Part shown: piece by piece, positions 7,270-16,057 of the stretch
Layout: every line of letters begins with the position of its first letter
How positions within the stretch are numbered: the first letter of the stretch is position 1
Source: a bacterium
GTDB lineage: Archaea > Nanobdellota > Nanobdellia > SCGC-AAA011-G17 > GW2011-AR17
Direction of reading: 5' to 3'
Length of the DNA stretch: 41,746 nucleotides
Assembly: GCA_030697685.1 (NCBI GenBank)
Contig: JAUYPF010000008.1
Location: forward strand, 1 to 41,746
Notes under the pieces: model-generated
What the model was told of the DNA's origin: nothing
Database searches by the model: none
What the model saw: only the letters and a program-made list of their open reading frames with translations
Position numbers and translations under genes: made by a program

Positions 7270-8193
7270 CTAAGGCTCTAGCCAAATGTTAGTAGAAGGA
7301 ATAATATCCTCATATCCAAAGCCACTGAGAGTAATAGTAATCTCACTTGCTTGTGAACCTAAGTTTGTAGAATCTATTCCACTAACAAGACAAGTAACAA
7401 CATCTGTTTTATCTCCTCTACTAAGCTTAACACTATCAGGGCATTCTGGTTTGTAAGCTCCGTCAACATCTATTGTAAATTCTTCTCTATAACCAGCATC
7501 TCTATATTCAAAGCATTCATTTAAAGAAGGGACAATGGTTCCAGTGCCAACATTTTCTAAATAAATTTTGAATCGCATTTCCCCATTTGCTTCTCCTTGA
7601 TCAATATCTACAGGATTTTGTTCGATTTGTGTGACTTGTACACTAGAAGGGGGATTAGATCCGCTAGGTAAGTTTGTTCCAATCTCTTCTGCATTAGCAG
7701 TATAGTATAAATATGCTTTCACCACAACAGGCTCTTCATAACAATACAGTCCTGTAATTTCTTTATTTATGGTAGTAGTAATATCTCCTTCATACACAAT
7801 AGGACCAACATCAACTTCTGTAGTTTCTTCTAAACAAGTATCTGGATCAATAGAATACAAAGTTTCTGCATTCTTCTCTTGTGCTCCAGAGAAAATAGTA
7901 TTAATAGCTGCATCACCAGTTAATCGTACTCGTGCCTTTCCAGCATCGATATCATCTGAGAATTTATTAATAAGAACAACTTCCACATCAATATCATCAC
8001 CAGCTTGATAAGGATTTGTTTCAGAGCTCACAGGTGCAAAGTCTGCGAATGCTGCACTAACCATTTGTGTTTCATCCCCATTACAATTTGCATATGCTCC
8101 TGTAACTCCACTGGTTGTTTTAGAAGTAGTACATGCAGAAATAAAAATAATTCCTATTAGGAGAATAAACAATACCTCTTTTGTACGAATCAT
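7270..8193 (-). CDS. Secreted lipoprotein, beta-sandwich type
   Basis: The 307-residue protein has a lipoprotein signal peptide with lipobox ISAC (Cys at about 21), then a Thr/Ser-rich segment and a Cys-containing ectodomain of beta strands. The tail (SRGDKTDVVTCLVSGIDST, ITLSGFGYEDI) is clearly related to the tail of the next lipoprotein, which has the same order of strand, TC, ID/VDT and GYxxI. The two are therefore probably paralogs. Several Cys (CFEY, CPDS, VTCLV, GLYCYEEP) suggest disulfides outside the membrane. The function is not known. It lies in a minus-strand run with two other surface proteins. Confidence 0.7.
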   Translation of the reverse strand: MIRTKEVLFILLIGIIFISACTTSKTTSGVTGAYANCNGDETQMVSAAFADFAPVSSETNPYQAGDDIDVEVVLINKFSDDIDAGKARVRLTGDAAINTIFSGAQEKNAETLYSIDPDTCLEETTEVDVGPIVYEGDITTTINKEITGLYCYEEPVVVKAYLYYTANAEEIGTNLPSGSNPPSSVQVTQIEQNPVDIDQGEANGEMRFKIYLENVGTGTIVPSLNECFEYRDAGYREEFTIDVDGAYKPECPDSVKLSRGDKTDVVTCLVSGIDSTNLGSQASEITITLSGFGYEDIIPSTNIWLEP

Positions 8194-8233
8194 AATTCCC
8201 TAGAAAGATGTTTTGAATTTATTAATCTTTCTG

Positions 8234-9145
8234 TTACTCACTCACAACATCAAAAGCAACAGATTGAATCTCTTGATATCCATAATCAATTCTAATCCAT
8301 CCATCATATTCTTTTTGCCCACCAATGAATCTATCTGTATCTACATTCTCAATCTTACACGTAATTGTTGCTGTATCCTCCCCTTGATCAAAAGTGATTT
8401 TTCCACAATCATTGGATTCACCAAAAAGAATAACGGAAACATCTGCACTTGTTTTTTGATCTGTATTTGTTAACAAACAAATAGAATCTGAAGTTTCGTC
8501 AAGTTCAACAAGCTGTGCAGTATCATCTAAATTTGCTTCTGCTTCGATACGAAGTCGTAAATTAACTGCATTTCCACCTATATTAGTCAGTTCTTCACTT
8601 ATTGATATAATTTTTAGTGGACCAGAAGAAGATCCAGTGACTTTATTTCCTTCAACAGAACATTCTTTTTCATTATATGGATCTCCAGTAAGACAAAGAG
8701 TAAAAGGTCCATATGCTGTATAAAGATATCGAGTATACATAGTCATATGATGAGAACCAGATGCATCTTCAGAAACAAAACTGGGGCTAAAATCTACTCT
8801 AGTCTTTTCAAAGTTTGCATCATCAGTATCATCAATGCTAATGTAGAAACTTTCACAGTTGCATCCACCTAATCCAGAAAAAATACTCCCGTCTAATCCT
8901 GTAATACATACAAGTCCTTCTGCATTAGATTCTCCTCTATCTTCAAGATTTGCAGAAACAGCAAGCCTATCTCCAACATACACATTTCCTTCATCTTGTG
9001 GGCTATTCACTGTAGTAACAATGGAACTACTTCCTCCACTGCAATCAGGAGGGCAAGTGCCTGCTAATTCTTCTCCTTCAGGAGTTTGTTGTGTACACGC
9101 CACTAAAAAAAGAACGGCAAAAAAAAGAAGAATAAATTTTCTCAT
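8234..9145 (-). CDS. Secreted Cys-rich lipoprotein, paralog of its neighbour
   Basis: The 303-residue protein has lipobox LVAC (Cys at about 17) and an early Cys-rich stretch (GTCPPDCSGG, GGCNC). The rest is beta-rich, and its C-terminal part (FDQGEDTATITCKIENVDTD, IDYGYQEI) matches the neighbouring lipoprotein. Its ATG overlaps the stop of the upstream 442-residue gene by four bases. About eleven Cys imply several disulfide bonds. It is probably part of a surface complex with the two neighbours; the biochemical role is unknown. Confidence 0.7.
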   Translation of the reverse strand: MRKFILLFFAVLFLVACTQQTPEGEELAGTCPPDCSGGSSSIVTTVNSPQDEGNVYVGDRLAVSANLEDRGESNAEGLVCITGLDGSIFSGLGGCNCESFYISIDDTDDANFEKTRVDFSPSFVSEDASGSHHMTMYTRYLYTAYGPFTLCLTGDPYNEKECSVEGNKVTGSSSGPLKIISISEELTNIGGNAVNLRLRIEAEANLDDTAQLVELDETSDSICLLTNTDQKTSADVSVILFGESNDCGKITFDQGEDTATITCKIENVDTDRFIGGQKEYDGWIRIDYGYQEIQSVAFDVVSE

Positions 9146-10470
9146 GATACAATTTCCTGTTCCACTACAAGAGAATCTCCTCTAGGAACAATGCTGATAG
9201 TTTCTTGTTCTTCTTCAGTTTGATAAAGATAACTTACATCAACTTCATATTCCTTGACAACATATGGAGCATCTCCAAGAAAATCTTCCTCAACTTCAAT
9301 CCAACATTGGAAAGTTCTATAGTTAGACTTGCCAAAGAATGCTTTTGTTTTGATATAATAAGTAAATAATTCTTCTTTTGCAGAATCATCAAGAACATAC
9401 ATATTTCTTCTTTCATCTCTTCCTGCAGAAACCAAAGGACATCCTGCATTTGCTTCTCCATTAAGTTCTTCACTTAGGCTAATACCATCAGGAAGATATA
9501 ATGTAACTGATTTTAATTCTGCAATATTTCCTTTCCATTCATTTGTTAAAGTAATTCCTACAGTATTAAAAGAAGAAGTCTCTCCTCCTCGGAGGATAAC
9601 TGGTTGCTGTTCTTCTCCCTCACCACCAACACCAATTGCAACACTAATAGGCTCTCCATTATAAGTTACTTGAAGATCACCTTGAGAAATAGGAAGATCA
9701 TAAGCATCAAAGAAATCTGTATCCCCTAATTGATCGGCCAATTCTCCTGGAATAAAATACACAGGAAGAACTGCATCTTTTGTTTCAAAAGCAAAAATAA
9801 AGCTCCCATAAAATGTATATGCCCCATTAAGATCTTCTGTATCTTCCTCATGAATGCGGCAATACGTAGTACTTCCTTTTCGAATAATACCAGCATCAGA
9901 AGAAATAATTTCTCCTTCTTTTCTTTCAGGAGGATCTACTTTTGTATCTCCAATCTTACTAACATTAAAATAACAAGAAAAATCTCCTTCATAGGAACTG
10001 CTTGCAGGAACATTATAATATTCTATATCATACAAAATATCAAAATTCTTTCCTGCTGGAAATGTTTCTCCGGCAATTGCTCGGAAATCATCTAAATCAA
10101 TACCTTTCTTTGTACTGGAACTATTAATATTTGTAGAGAAATAATCTCCAGAACCAAAAGAAAAAATACTTGCAATGAGATCAAGTGCTGGATCAAGTGT
10201 ATATTTTTCAATAGTTGCAATAAAATCCTGTACAGCTCTCTGTCCTCGTTCAGAGCTGAAATATCCATATGCAAAGACTCCTGCAACAAGAAGAGCAAAA
10301 AGAAGCACAGCAATCATAATCCCATTTCTTCCTGTACTTTGTGCACCGCCAGAGGAATGATTATAATTTCCACCACTGCTTGGACTTCCACCAGAAAGAA
10401 TCTGTCCTCTTTTTTCAAAAGATACCTCTCTTAAAATTCTATTCCTTGCACTAGAGCGAAACCACCTCAT
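9142..10470 (-). CDS. Signal-anchor surface protein, first gene of the lipoprotein run
   Basis: The 442-residue protein has a short basic, Gly/Ser-rich cytoplasmic start (about 1-48), one membrane helix GIMIAVLLFALLVAGVFAYGYF (about 50-71) and a large outside domain. The ectodomain has repeated beta patterns and the tail SYLYQTEEEQETISIVP. This suggests a type II anchored protein working with the two lipoproteins downstream. Start ATG 10470 lies 27 bases from the centre of a minus-strand ATATTTAAAT element, consistent with a leaderless transcript. No known family is recognized. Confidence 0.7.
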   Translation of the reverse strand: MRWFRSSARNRILREVSFEKRGQILSGGSPSSGGNYNHSSGGAQSTGRNGIMIAVLLFALLVAGVFAYGYFSSERGQRAVQDFIATIEKYTLDPALDLIASIFSFGSGDYFSTNINSSSTKKGIDLDDFRAIAGETFPAGKNFDILYDIEYYNVPASSSYEGDFSCYFNVSKIGDTKVDPPERKEGEIISSDAGIIRKGSTTYCRIHEEDTEDLNGAYTFYGSFIFAFETKDAVLPVYFIPGELADQLGDTDFFDAYDLPISQGDLQVTYNGEPISVAIGVGGEGEEQQPVILRGGETSSFNTVGITLTNEWKGNIAELKSVTLYLPDGISLSEELNGEANAGCPLVSAGRDERRNMYVLDDSAKEELFTYYIKTKAFFGKSNYRTFQCWIEVEEDFLGDAPYVVKEYEVDVSYLYQTEEEQETISIVPRGDSLVVEQEIVS

Positions 10471-10485
10471 AAGAGCATAGATAAG

Positions 10486-10502
10486 TTTAAGAATATTTAA
10501 AT
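10486..10502. promoter_or_regulatory. Back-to-back TATA elements for divergent genes
   Basis: ATATTTAAAT at 10493-10502 is centred 27 bases from ATG 10470 on the minus strand. TTTAAG at 10486-10491 is centred 27 bases from ATG 10515 on the plus strand. The two promoters therefore cross within 44 bases, and both transcripts would be leaderless. Confidence 0.5.
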
Positions 10503-10514
10503 CTTTGTAGGCTC

Positions 10515-10778
10515 ATGGCATTAGGAGTATGTGCAGAAGGCTTAATTCGTTTATTTTTTGTCTTCATTGCATTTGGAATTAATAATATAGGCTGGGGAAT
10601 AACAATTCTTTTTGTACTATTCCTCATTTTTTGGCTTTTTGGGAAGTTTGGCCTAGGTATTTTTACCAGTGCAGCTATTCTCCTTATAGTTTTCTTTATT
10701 TTCTTCTTTGCAACAGCTTGGTATACAGGCGCACCTTTGTGTGAGTTTGCAAATGAAGTAAGTTTACTATTCGTGTAG
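10515..10778 (+). CDS. Small integral membrane protein, unknown
   Basis: The 87-residue protein consists almost wholly of two to three hydrophobic helices (about 9-25, 27-45, 50-70) with a short tail APLCEFANEVSLLFV. I recognize no family. A leaderless promoter fits ATG 10515, and the antisense ORF is a Lys/Arg-rich shadow typical of the strand opposite a membrane gene. Its end overlaps the convergent Toprim gene by 12 bases. Confidence 0.55.
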   Translation: MALGVCAEGLIRLFFVFIAFGINNIGWGITILFVLFLIFWLFGKFGLGIFTSAAILLIVFFIFFFATAWYTGAPLCEFANEVSLLFV

Positions 10779-11084
10779 ACTTTCAATATGACTGACTTTA
10801 TGTTTGAAAAGAATAAGTCGCAAATGATTATCAATGAGAACTCCTCTTTGAGAAAACATTCTTTTTAATTGTGAATAAAGTTTTTTTCCTTCACTATCTA
10901 AGTCAGTAAGAAGAACAATTTCTTTTGTGTTAATACTTTCTACAACTTCAAAGAGAGCTTTATCCTCCAATGTAAGCACTTTTCTACAGCCTAATATTTC
11001 TAAAGCTCTTTTATCTTTCTTTCCTTCAACAAGAATAACTTTATTCCTAACTTTATGAATTGCCTCAAGAATCTCTTCATCCAT
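10767..11084 (-). CDS. Toprim-domain protein (UPF0292-like small primase-related)
   Basis: The 105-residue protein is a bare Toprim fold: VILVEGKKDKRALEILG (catalytic Glu at about 20) and IVLLTDLDSEGKKL (DxD at about 61-63). Size and motifs fit the archaeal UPF0292/COG1658-related group. Toprim domains bind Mg2+ and act on phosphodiester bonds in primases, topoisomerases and RNase M5. The exact substrate of this small group is unknown. It ends inside the convergent membrane protein gene by 12 bases and stands 41 bases ahead of the winged-helix gene on the same strand. Confidence 0.75.
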   Translation of the reverse strand: MDEEILEAIHKVRNKVILVEGKKDKRALEILGCRKVLTLEDKALFEVVESINTKEIVLLTDLDSEGKKLYSQLKRMFSQRGVLIDNHLRLILFKHKVSHIESLHE

Positions 11085-11125
11085 GTATATATCCTAGAAG
11101 GAGAATTATTTAAAATGTTACTTTT

Positions 11126-11380
11126 TTAATCAGCAAGTTCTTCAATTTCTTTAAGTTTCTTTGGATTAAGACTTACTTCAAGCCCATAATGTGTTGGTTT
11201 TGAAAGGAGAATATCTTCCTTAAGTAATTCTTCTATTGCTTTTTTTACTTCCTTAGAACTACGAAGCTCATTGGAAAGACCTTTGGAAAGGTTATTAATG
11301 CTGGTATGCTTATGTAACCACATTCTTTGTCGATACATTTTTCGTACAATAAACTTTTTAATAGTAAACCTTTGATCCAA
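11126..11380 (-). CDS. Small winged-helix protein, cassette 1 member B
   Basis: The 84-residue protein starts at TTG 11380; no ATG is in frame upstream, and alignment with its paralog at 36610 fits this start. Shared features are HKHTSINNLSKGL against HSHTAIEHLQKGF, a helical segment ending in a Leu-Lys-Glu turn, and KPTHYGLEVSLN against KPTNYGEHISIN. This reads as a winged-helix domain with a conserved basic wing ending in KPTxYG. It is transcribed away from member A at 11483 across a shared 102-base region. No characterized family is recognized; a DNA-binding role or a partner of A is inferred. Confidence 0.65.
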   Translation of the reverse strand: MDQRFTIKKFIVRKMYRQRMWLHKHTSINNLSKGLSNELRSSKEVKKAIEELLKEDILLSKPTHYGLEVSLNPKKLKEIEELAD

Positions 11381-11482
11381 GATAACTTCTAAAATGGAGT
11401 ACTCATTATTATAACTTCCGTTTTAATAGCCATTAATACGTAAATAGGAAACCTTAAATAATAGAAGTGCACTGTACTAACC
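11381..11482. promoter_or_regulatory. Shared control region of divergent winged-helix cassette 1
   Basis: The region contains a plus-strand TATA (CTTAAATAA, 11453-11461), 26 bases before ATG 11483. A minus-strand TTATAATAAT (about 11405-11414) lies 26-30 bases before TTG 11380. ATAACTTC occurs twice in direct orientation (11382-11389 and 11411-11418), around or beside the minus promoter. Two perfect 8-base palindromes, GAGTACTC (11397-11404) and AGTGCACT (11466-11473), fall on the two promoters. These are candidate operators for one or both flanking proteins. Confidence 0.5.
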
Positions 11483-11815
11483 ATGGAAGAACAAGAAGAA
11501 TCACCAAGCGTATTTGTTGAATACTTTGGGAATTACCCTCTAATAAGAATTTTGGATTTTTTAGTCTGTGCAAGAGAGATGGATTACAGTATGACTGAGA
11601 TTGCAAAGAACTCTGGTGTAGGTTGGACTTCATTTTCAGAAATATGGCCCTCATTGATTAAGAAAGAAATCGTTCTAGAAACAAGAAAGATTGGGAATGC
11701 AAAGTTATTTACTCTCAATCAAAAAAATCCTTGGGTAAAAGAACTCATAAGAATGGATAAAGTCATTACAAAGATGGAAACAGAGAAAATACTTACTAAA
11801 AAAATGTTGGCTTAG
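11483..11815 (+). CDS. Small winged-helix regulator, cassette 1 member A
   Basis: The 110-residue protein has an archaeal winged-helix layout: PLIRILDFLVCAREMDYSMTEIAKNSGVGWTSFSEIWPSLIKKEIV, then a wing RKIGNAKLFTLNQKNPWVKEL and a C-terminal helix. It is clearly a paralog of the minus-strand protein at 36548 (PLFRILDFFV, IGRAKLYTLNTESPITKKI). In both places it is divergent from a member-B gene. The leaderless promoter supports ATG 11483. It probably binds the shared region and controls both genes; the targets are unknown. Confidence 0.75.
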   Translation: MEEQEESPSVFVEYFGNYPLIRILDFLVCAREMDYSMTEIAKNSGVGWTSFSEIWPSLIKKEIVLETRKIGNAKLFTLNQKNPWVKELIRMDKVITKMETEKILTKKMLA

Positions 11816-11839
11816 AAAGAGTATATTAAATAATCTAAA

Positions 11840-11850
11840 TTATTTAAAAA
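11840..11850 (+). promoter_or_regulatory. TATA box for the 11872 secreted protein
   Basis: TTATTTAAAAA is centred about 27 bases before ATG 11872, giving a predicted leaderless transcript. Confidence 0.55.
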
Positions 11851-11871
11851 AGCTTTTCATTCTTTATAATA

Positions 11872-13320
11872 ATGCGCGGTATTTTTCTGACTATTTTATT
11901 CTTCATGTATGTACTGCAGATCACTCTTGCAGATACCCCAGATCCATATGCTCCACAATTTAATTTTACCTATATTACTTCCATTTACAAAACAAATCCA
12001 GTATACACAAACATTTCAACACCTTTCGCTAAAGGCGATGCTATTTTGATTGAAGCACGTATGTATGGCACAGATCCTTCTGCAGCAATTCCTTACTATA
12101 AACAAGCACTAGACAGAACAAATGTAGAAGAACAAGCAATACTTTTTGAAACTATAGCCTCTCTAGAAAATAATCCTTCTTACTATTGGGCTTCGTATGT
12201 GCGTTGGAAATTTATGAGAAATAATTTTCGTGCAAACATAGATTATCATCTCCTCAATAGAAAATTAATCCCATATCAATATGAAGACTATCCTTTGAAA
12301 GAAATCTATTTTGCAACACCAAAAAATGCAACAACATTAACGATAGGAGAATCTTCTTTCACCTTAACAAAAAAAGATATTTTAGTATCACAAGTAGATC
12401 GTGTGACACGAGACTGGTTATCCTCACAATTACAAGACCCTAATGCAAAAACCATTTTAACAATATTTTCAGAAAAGTATGATGTAGAAGATATTGGTTG
12501 GCATGAAGGAGGAAGAATAGCACAATACAAACAAGCAATAAATCTCACGCATATTTCAGTAACAGGAACTATTGTAAGAAAAATAAATAACAATTGGTAT
12601 GCGCCAAATGAGCAAGGAATATTCATGTTTGATGTTCCTTTAGATAAAGTACAATATCCAACAACACGCTTCCTAAGAGAGGATCTTGCACTAATAATTG
12701 ATACACATGGAATAAATATGTTAGTCGAACAAGCAATAGAACAAAATGCAACAGTAGTAATGGGCTGCTGTGACCATATAGGAAAAATCAAAGCAGCTCT
12801 CTACTTAAATGAGAGAGGAATCAAAGTAATATGCAATACAGATAAATATCTTCCACTTGCTTTAGGACAAACAAATGAAACTTTAGGTTCTGCTCCATTT
12901 AAGAAACAAGAGAATACTTTACTCTTTGGTGCACAACCTATAAAAATAAATCTTTCTGAGAAAATAATTGTCCTTAATGCAACAGAATACTATGGTTTAT
13001 CTTATTACGCAACATCAACAATATATTTTACACAACTACAAAAACAAACTTTGCTTCCTTTAGATCTTGTATTTGTAACTATTGATGATTATAACCAATT
13101 ACAAAAACTTGTGGATAAAGCAGAGGAGGCAAATGCAACAGTAATTGCAGCACGTGTCTATAATGAAGATGATTATGTAGTTTTAAGCGAATGGTTAGAA
13201 TCTTCAGAAAAAAAAAGAATTATACTTTTTCACTCAGAAGCATATCCTTATGGATATTTATTATTAAGAAATTATCCCGCACAAGTAACCTTTGATGATA
13301 TTATGCCTTCTTTTTCCTAG
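11872..13320 (+). CDS. Secreted protein rich in N-glycosylation sequons, unknown
   Basis: The 482-residue protein has a signal peptide (about 1-20, ending LADTPDP) and no C-terminal anchor. About nine N-x-S/T sequons (NFT, NIS, NAT, NLT and others) suggest a glycosylated extracellular protein. A Rossmann-like stretch (VEQAIEQNATVVMGCCDHIG, then KAALYLNERGIKVIC) is visible near residues 283-325, and a second alpha/beta segment (DLVFVTIDDYNQLQKLV) near 400. I do not recognize the family. It stands just upstream of the membrane glycosyltransferase region, which could supply the glycans. Confidence 0.65.
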   Translation: MRGIFLTILFFMYVLQITLADTPDPYAPQFNFTYITSIYKTNPVYTNISTPFAKGDAILIEARMYGTDPSAAIPYYKQALDRTNVEEQAILFETIASLENNPSYYWASYVRWKFMRNNFRANIDYHLLNRKLIPYQYEDYPLKEIYFATPKNATTLTIGESSFTLTKKDILVSQVDRVTRDWLSSQLQDPNAKTILTIFSEKYDVEDIGWHEGGRIAQYKQAINLTHISVTGTIVRKINNNWYAPNEQGIFMFDVPLDKVQYPTTRFLREDLALIIDTHGINMLVEQAIEQNATVVMGCCDHIGKIKAALYLNERGIKVICNTDKYLPLALGQTNETLGSAPFKKQENTLLFGAQPIKINLSEKIIVLNATEYYGLSYYATSTIYFTQLQKQTLLPLDLVFVTIDDYNQLQKLVDKAEEANATVIAARVYNEDDYVVLSEWLESSEKKRIILFHSEAYPYGYLLLRNYPAQVTFDDIMPSFS

Positions 13321-13369
13321 ATATTCTTTTTTCTATTTCTTTTTAAACAAAAAATAAAAAGCTCTGTTC

Positions 13370-14683
13370 ATGGATAGAAAGATCTTTGCAGTTATTTTAC
13401 TTTCTTTACTCACAAGAATAATTTATCTTTTCTTTGATAAAAATATCTGGTGGGATGCTGCAGTATATCTTGCTATGGGGGAGCATATAGCTACTCTAGG
13501 GCAGTTAGGATATTGGGAGCCTATTCGGCCTTTAGTCTGGCCATTTATTTTAAGTTATAGTTTTATTTTAGGAATAAATCCAATTATATGGGGGCATATT
13601 TTTTCTACAATATTCTCCTTAGGATGCATATATCTTACCTACCAGATAGCCAAAAAGTTATTTAATGAAAGGACTGCTTTTCTCTCATCCATACTTCTCA
13701 GCTTTACTTGGATATTTTTCTTTTTTAATGCAAGATTATACACAGAAATTCCTGCAGTTTTTTTTGGTTTATGTGCATATTATTATTTCTTGAATAACAA
13801 ATATTTTGAAACTGGATTAATGATTGGTATTGCATTTCTTACAAAATTCCCTATGGGGATTATTCTTGTAATCTTAGGCTTATTCTCATTAAGAAAATTA
13901 AAAAATGTTTTTTATTTGTCATTAGGTTTTATTCTCATAACTCTTCCTTATTTTCTTTTCAATTACTTCGCCTATGCTTCTCCATTTGCAATTCTTATCT
14001 TCGCACAAGAATTTTTAGCCTATGCTGGTATTTGGATTTTTCAACAGCCTTGGTGGTATTATCCTCTAGAATTAGTAAAACAGAATATTCTTTTCTTTTT
14101 TGCAATCCCAGGACTTCTTTTTGCTTTCTACAAAAAAAAATACAGTGTCGTAGCAATATTTCTAATAATTTTACTATATTTCTCGCAAATGGCACACAAG
14201 GAACTTCGCTTTACAATCCTTCTCCTTCCATTCCTTTCAATTCTTGCAGCATATGGCTATCAAAAAATCTTTAAAGAAACACAATCCTTTATGTTCATAG
14301 TCCTCTTAATATTTATTTTGCATTTCTCAATAGAAGCCACAGTTACAAATGAATACTTTACCTATTTTGAAGACAAAGATACAACTGGAGAAATTCTTGT
14401 CACCCATCCTCTCACTGGATATTATGCACAGAAAAATGTTACATTGATGTATTATCCTTGGTTTAATGCAAGTCAAGCAGATTATTGGAAAGGATATATA
14501 AAAGAAAATATACCAGAATACATTGCTTTAGATACTTGCGAAGGTGGCTTCCTTTGTCCTCCTGAGGATATTAGTTGTGAAGAAAAACAAAATAGTTTAC
14601 TTTTGTCTATAAATGAAAGCTATACAGAAGAATGGAAAAATGTCTTAGGGAGCTGTAAATATATCATTTACAAAAATACATAG
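13370..14683 (+). CDS. GT-C/PMT-like (GT39-like) membrane glycosyltransferase
   Basis: The 437-residue protein has about ten membrane helices and a conserved first loop KNIWWDAAVYLAMGEHI, where the acidic residue is the GT-C catalytic position. The neighbouring RPLVWPFILS and LYTEIPAVFFG are typical of the ArnT/PMT/GT39 group using a polyprenyl-phosphate sugar donor. The C-terminal 90 residues are a small outside domain with paired Cys (DTCEGGFLCPPEDISC). Donor and acceptor cannot be read from the sequence. TTTTTAAAC is centred about 26 bases before ATG 13370. The end overlaps the convergent GT-C gene by 39 bases. Confidence 0.75.
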   Translation: MDRKIFAVILLSLLTRIIYLFFDKNIWWDAAVYLAMGEHIATLGQLGYWEPIRPLVWPFILSYSFILGINPIIWGHIFSTIFSLGCIYLTYQIAKKLFNERTAFLSSILLSFTWIFFFFNARLYTEIPAVFFGLCAYYYFLNNKYFETGLMIGIAFLTKFPMGIILVILGLFSLRKLKNVFYLSLGFILITLPYFLFNYFAYASPFAILIFAQEFLAYAGIWIFQQPWWYYPLELVKQNILFFFAIPGLLFAFYKKKYSVVAIFLIILLYFSQMAHKELRFTILLLPFLSILAAYGYQKIFKETQSFMFIVLLIFILHFSIEATVTNEYFTYFEDKDTTGEILVTHPLTGYYAQKNVTLMYYPWFNASQADYWKGYIKENIPEYIALDTCEGGFLCPPEDISCEEKQNSLLLSINESYTEEWKNVLGSCKYIIYKNT

Positions 14684-16057
14684 GCTATTCCCTTTGAATA
14701 AAATCTCGCATGGTTCTTCTGAGATAGTATAGTTATAGATTTTATCTAAACGATAATTTAATGTTTCTATATACAGTTTATCTACAGTTTCAATAGCCTT
14801 ACATCCTTCTCCAAGAACAATATATTTCTCCGTTTCAAGAAGTATAGGATATTGGTGAAGAAGATTACTATTCGTAATATACATTGGTTCTCTAGCATCA
14901 TAATAAAAAATAATATAATAACCATCATTAAGAGAGTGATTCAACATTTGTTGAGAAGGAAAAGGCTCACTTAATCTTCCTTGGTAACTCAATGGCACCC
15001 ACACATTACTTTGTAATGCACAACTATCAATACTTTTTATTCCAGAAAGAAGCTGCGAATAATCTTCTTGATGATATTGAGTAAAAGAATAGAGAGTAAA
15101 GATAACAGTAAAAAGAATGAAGATAACCACAATAAATCTTTTTTTCTTTTCAGAAAGTTTTTGTATACCATAAACAGAAAAAAACACAAAAGGAATGGTC
15201 AAATATATGTAATATCTTGCAACATCGGCTTTTATAGAATAAACAGAATATAAAATAAACAAAATAGCACTTCCTAAAATCAAATATTCTCGAGAAAAAT
15301 CTCTTTTAGAAAAGAAATACCATATCCCTAAAATAATAAATGGGAGTAAAATATTTGCAACAAAAAATAAAGAAGAAAAGTTAATAGTATGTGGAACATA
15401 TTCACGATAAAGAATATTCAGCGCATAGCTATCAGCAATAGAAGAAAAGATATTTCCGTAATAAATTTTATTATAAACAAACCATGGGATAAAAGGCAAA
15501 ACAAAACTAAATACACTAATAATTTTCATTTTCCAGCCTTTATGGAAAAATAATAAAGGAAAGAAAACAACGAGAGGGTATCGTGTCAAACAAACAAAGC
15601 CTAAGAACATTCCAGCATACCATTTATTCTTAATAAGAAATACTAAAAATAACTCCAGCAAAGCCAAAGCAAGTAATTCAGTGCCTTCAACAAGTCCAAA
15701 AAGAAGTACAAAAGCATTTGCACTAAAAAGATAAAAATAGAGTTCATTCAACCTCAAAGTTCGTGCAAGAAATATTGAAGAAAAGAAGAATAATGTAGAC
15801 GCAAAAAGAATGTACATATACTCAGCAGTTTTCCATCCAAGGAAACTAAATATTCCTAAAAAAACACTCATCAAAGGTGCTCTAGACAATTCAAAATAAT
15901 TTCCATCAGCAAACATATATTGTGCGTTTAAAACATAAACAGAAAAATCCCAGCCATGATATAAAAAATGCTGCAGAAAAAAAAAGAAAGTAGCAATAAG
16001 AAATATTAAATGGAGTTTAGACAAATGTTGCGTTAAGAAGTTCTTTAATTTCATCAT
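14645..16057 (-). CDS. GT-C-type membrane glycosyltransferase
   Basis: The 470-residue protein has about eleven helices. The first loop, HGWDFSVYVLNAQYMFADGNYFELSRAPLM, carries the acidic residue and the R-x-P motif found in GT-C proteins. A soluble C-terminal domain (about 350-470) holds Cys pairs. It is the last gene of the minus-strand run from scpB. Its ATG start lies 41 bases inside the upstream thioredoxin-like gene; a TTG at 16024 would cut the overlap to a few bases. Donor and acceptor are unknown. Confidence 0.7.
   Translation of the reverse strand: MMKLKNFLTQHLSKLHLIFLIATFFFFLQHFLYHGWDFSVYVLNAQYMFADGNYFELSRAPLMSVFLGIFSFLGWKTAEYMYILFASTLFFFSSIFLARTLRLNELYFYLFSANAFVLLFGLVEGTELLALALLELFLVFLIKNKWYAGMFLGFVCLTRYPLVVFFPLLFFHKGWKMKIISVFSFVLPFIPWFVYNKIYYGNIFSSIADSYALNILYREYVPHTINFSSLFFVANILLPFIILGIWYFFSKRDFSREYLILGSAILFILYSVYSIKADVARYYIYLTIPFVFFSVYGIQKLSEKKKRFIVVIFILFTVIFTLYSFTQYHQEDYSQLLSGIKSIDSCALQSNVWVPLSYQGRLSEPFPSQQMLNHSLNDGYYIIFYYDAREPMYITNSNLLHQYPILLETEKYIVLGEGCKAIETVDKLYIETLNYRLDKIYNYTISEEPCEILFKGNSLCIFVNDIFTAP

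Noticed and set aside
9730-10095. 121-residue plus-strand ORF
   Set aside because: Shadow of the anchored surface protein gene on the minus strand; its Ile/Phe/Lys-rich composition is typical of antisense AT-rich DNA.
10487-10834. 115-residue minus-strand ORF rich in Lys and Arg
   Set aside because: Antisense shadow of the membrane protein at 10515; strands opposite hydrophobic helices often give such basic reading frames.
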